In this document: positions 33,128 through 34,251 of the stretch, one piece after another
Layout: each line of letters opens with the position of its first letter
Position numbering within the stretch: position 1 is the stretch's first letter
Origin: a bacterium
GTDB taxonomy: Bacteria; Patescibacteriota; Microgenomatia; UBA1406; GWC2-37-13
Reading direction: 5' to 3'
NCBI GenBank assembly: GCA_029573715.1
Contig: JAKQDR010000076.1
Span: forward strand, 1-34,251
Length of the DNA stretch: 34,251 nucleotides
The notes under the pieces: model-generated
The model's input: the letters and a program-made list of their open reading frames with translations, nothing else
The model's database searches: none
Told to the model about the DNA's origin: nothing
Program-made: the position numbers and the translations under genes

Positions 33128-33914
33128 TATTCACATCTTCTTTAATCGGAGGCATCGCCACTACATCCTCGTAACTAACCTCCGCATACTCAGCCACTAC
33201 CTGACTCTTCTCTGCCAACTGCCCCTGAAGTTTTTCTATCTCTAAATCAATCGCAGAAACCTCCTTCTCTGAAGGATTCATTGCCCGCGCATCAACATTC
33301 ATCTGCAGAGTCTTCTGATTTATATCAACCGTCTGCCTCGCCCCACCCTGCACACGATTGTCCACAATCTGGAATATCTTCACCATTTCCTTTATCACTC
33401 CAAGCTGCGGCTTCCCCTTCCCATCAACTATCGGTAACGTCATCACCTCCCGCATCTTCGAAAGCGATAACTGCAGAAGCTCCCTCACACTCACCTGATA
33501 GTGCGCGTGCGGCTGCAACATGAAAATTAACTTGTGCGGATTCTTCAAAACCGTTGAGTAAAAATAATTCACAGAAACTGAACCCTTGCACACACGCTCC
33601 AAATTCATCATGCAATTTTCATCCTGCGCACGGTTGTACTCATCCCAGAATGTTAATTTTAGACGGTAGTCCCTCGGGTCCAAATGATGCTCGCAAAGCT
33701 GCATGAGATTTGACTCCGGATACTCCAACCATCCGCGCGGCAAATCAGGACGCAACATCGCCTCCCGCAATCGCTGCGGAACTATGTTGATAAGCGACCT
33801 CGGATTTTCCAGGTCAAACAAATCTATCCCAAACTGCTTGCCAAAACTCTGCTCTGACTTTTCTAAATCTTCCTTCGCACGCTGAATCGCGGGCGTCTGA
33901 TTGCCTCTAGGCAT
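33102..33914 (-). CDS. Terminase small subunit-like protein
   Basis: A 270-aa protein directly before the large terminase gene, overlapping it by 26 bp. The pattern 'LDPRDYRLKLTFWDEYNRAQ' is followed by a Cys/Met-rich stretch, 'SVNYFYSTVLKNPHKLIFML' and 'HYQVSVRELLQLSLSKMREV', then 'KIFQIVDNRVQGGARQTVD'. I recognise it from podovirus proteins encoded just before TerL and annotated as small terminase or unknown. The C-terminus has a Glu/Gln coiled-coil segment and an acidic tail (NNDEDEDVA). No helix-turn-helix is obvious by eye. It is the first gene of the late arm, with AGGGGGC upstream of its ATG. Confidence 0.7.
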   Translation of the reverse strand: MPRGNQTPAIQRAKEDLEKSEQSFGKQFGIDLFDLENPRSLINIVPQRLREAMLRPDLPRGWLEYPESNLMQLCEHHLDPRDYRLKLTFWDEYNRAQDENCMMNLERVCKGSVSVNYFYSTVLKNPHKLIFMLQPHAHYQVSVRELLQLSLSKMREVMTLPIVDGKGKPQLGVIKEMVKIFQIVDNRVQGGARQTVDINQKTLQMNVDARAMNPSEKEVSAIDLEIEKLQGQLAEKSQVVAEYAEVSYEDVVAMPPIKEDVNNDEDEDVA

Positions 33915-34040
33915 GTGGTGCCCCCTTAAATCGACTTAATCGCTGGTTCCAGAGATTAGCTTCTCATAAGTAGCCGGAAAGGAAAATGCCCTGCGAATTT
34001 AAAATTGATGCGGGCGAGTAGGCATATTGATTTTTCCAAG

Positions 34041-34060
34041 CGGCCACCCCCCACCCCCCT
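34041..34060 (-). other. G-rich tract ahead of the terminase genes
   Basis: Read on the - strand the tract is AGGGGGGTGGGGGGTGGCCG, two runs of six G separated by one T. On the + strand it is CCCCCCACCCCCC. It sits between the hairpin and the first late gene. It may form G-quadruplex-type structures or serve as a protein binding site; the sequence alone cannot decide. Confidence 0.5.
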
Positions 34061-34062
34061 CA

Positions 34063-34106
34063 TAAGTATTTATTTTGATTATGAAACCAATAAAAACAAA
34101 TACTTA
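34063..34106 (-). promoter_or_regulatory. Long hairpin in the late-transcript leader
   Basis: On the - strand, TAAGTATTT (34106-34098) pairs with AAATACTTA (34071-34063). The stem goes on through a G-U wobble, four A-U pairs, one U-C mismatch and three further A-U pairs, around the loop GGTTTCAT. The G-U pair exists only in - strand RNA; the same position is an A-C mismatch in + strand RNA. No U-tract follows, so it is not a standard terminator. It lies downstream of the predicted promoter. Confidence 0.6.
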
Positions 34107-34140
34107 GACTATTAAAAACTAAGGGGCGCGCAAGGCGTGA

Positions 34141-34169
34141 ACTATAAGTTAAATTATCGCGCGTTGCAA
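34141..34169 (-). promoter_or_regulatory. Sigma70-type promoter for the late operon
   Basis: On the - strand, TTGCAA (34169-34164) is followed after exactly 17 bases by TATAGT (34146-34141), a 4/6 and 5/6 match to the -35 and -10 consensus. Transcription would start near 34134, giving a leader of about 220 nt before the terminase start at 33914. No phage RNA polymerase is seen in the window, so use of host polymerase fits. Confidence 0.6.
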
Positions 34170-34251
34170 GTACTTGATTTCCAATCATCTAGATTTTTTG
34201 TCAAGGCCCGATGCAATATTCTTAGATGCGGCGCGCGGGCTACACTTATAA

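Larger units (their letters stand above)
33915..34251. other. Non-coding region at the start of the late arm
   Basis: 337 bp without a convincing gene on either strand. It contains a sigma70-type promoter facing the late genes (34141-34169), a long AU-rich hairpin (34063-34106), and a G-rich tract on the - strand (34044-34060). It ends at the window edge, so the true extent is unknown. As the segment directly upstream of terminase it is the best place in this window for late-gene control and possibly for the packaging or replication start site. Confidence 0.6.

Noticed and set aside
34001-34034. A second hairpin AAAATTGATGC/GCATATTGATTTT
   Set aside because: It pairs well only as + strand RNA, opposite to the late leader, and needs a bulge and two wobbles; it may be chance.
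34176-34204. TTGACA on the - strand (34204-34199) as a -35 box
   Set aside because: The -35 match is perfect, but no acceptable -10 hexamer occurs 16-18 bases downstream; the TTGCAA/TATAGT pair is a better promoter.
1-34251. CRISPR arrays, insertion sequences, integrase or repressor genes
   Set aside because: None was seen. The repeats found are coding repeats in virion genes and lack the spacing of CRISPR arrays.

Overview
The window is a large part of a tailed double-stranded DNA phage genome, and the gene set points to a podovirus. It has a P22/T7-type structural set: terminase, a portal of about 700 residues, a long scaffold, an HK97-fold-like capsid protein, tail-nozzle and adaptor proteins, and several Gly/Ala-rich internal virion proteins. 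I see no tape-measure, major tail tube or baseplate genes. There is also no integrase, repressor or phage RNA polymerase, so inside this window it looks like a virulent phage that depends on host transcription. The host is probably Gram-negative: there are two lipoprotein signal peptides, an M15-type endolysin and a spanin-like pair. The host genus cannot be read from the sequence.

Layout. Bases 1-9982 are the early/replication arm, all on the + strand. They hold an unknown gene cut by the left edge, an unknown 155-aa protein, a small methyltransferase-like protein, a lipoprotein, several small basic proteins, a Zn-ribbon-like protein, a SNF2-type helicase, a membrane protein, two conserved replication-module proteins (one a candidate ssDNA-binding protein), a tRNA-like RNA element, a DnaQ-like exonuclease, a ribbon-helix-helix-like protein, a family A DNA polymerase, a VRR-NUC-type nuclease and a helical protein. 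Genes are tightly packed, with ATGA or TAATG overlaps or longer overlaps at most junctions.

Bases 9924-33914 are the late arm, all on the - strand, read from right to left. The order is: terminase small subunit-like, terminase large subunit, a small linker gene, portal, scaffold, major capsid protein, an intrinsic terminator, a tail fibre with C1q-like domains, a lysis cassette (holin-like, two overlapping spanin-like genes, endolysin), a small tail protein, a tail-nozzle protein, a 1412-aa repeat-rich tail fibre with a collagen-like segment, two connector-type proteins, an internal virion protein, two tandem GNAT acetyltransferases, three more internal virion proteins, and two small proteins, one with a membrane anchor and coiled coil. 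The two arms meet tail to tail and their last genes overlap by 59 bp.

The right end (33915-34251) is non-coding. It carries a good sigma70-type promoter facing the late arm, a long AU-rich hairpin that pairs best in late-strand RNA, and a G-rich tract, all just upstream of the terminase genes. The most unusual element is a 101-nt tRNA-like structure at 6293-6393. It has perfect acceptor and T arms, but a 51-nt central segment replaces the normal anticodon and variable regions.
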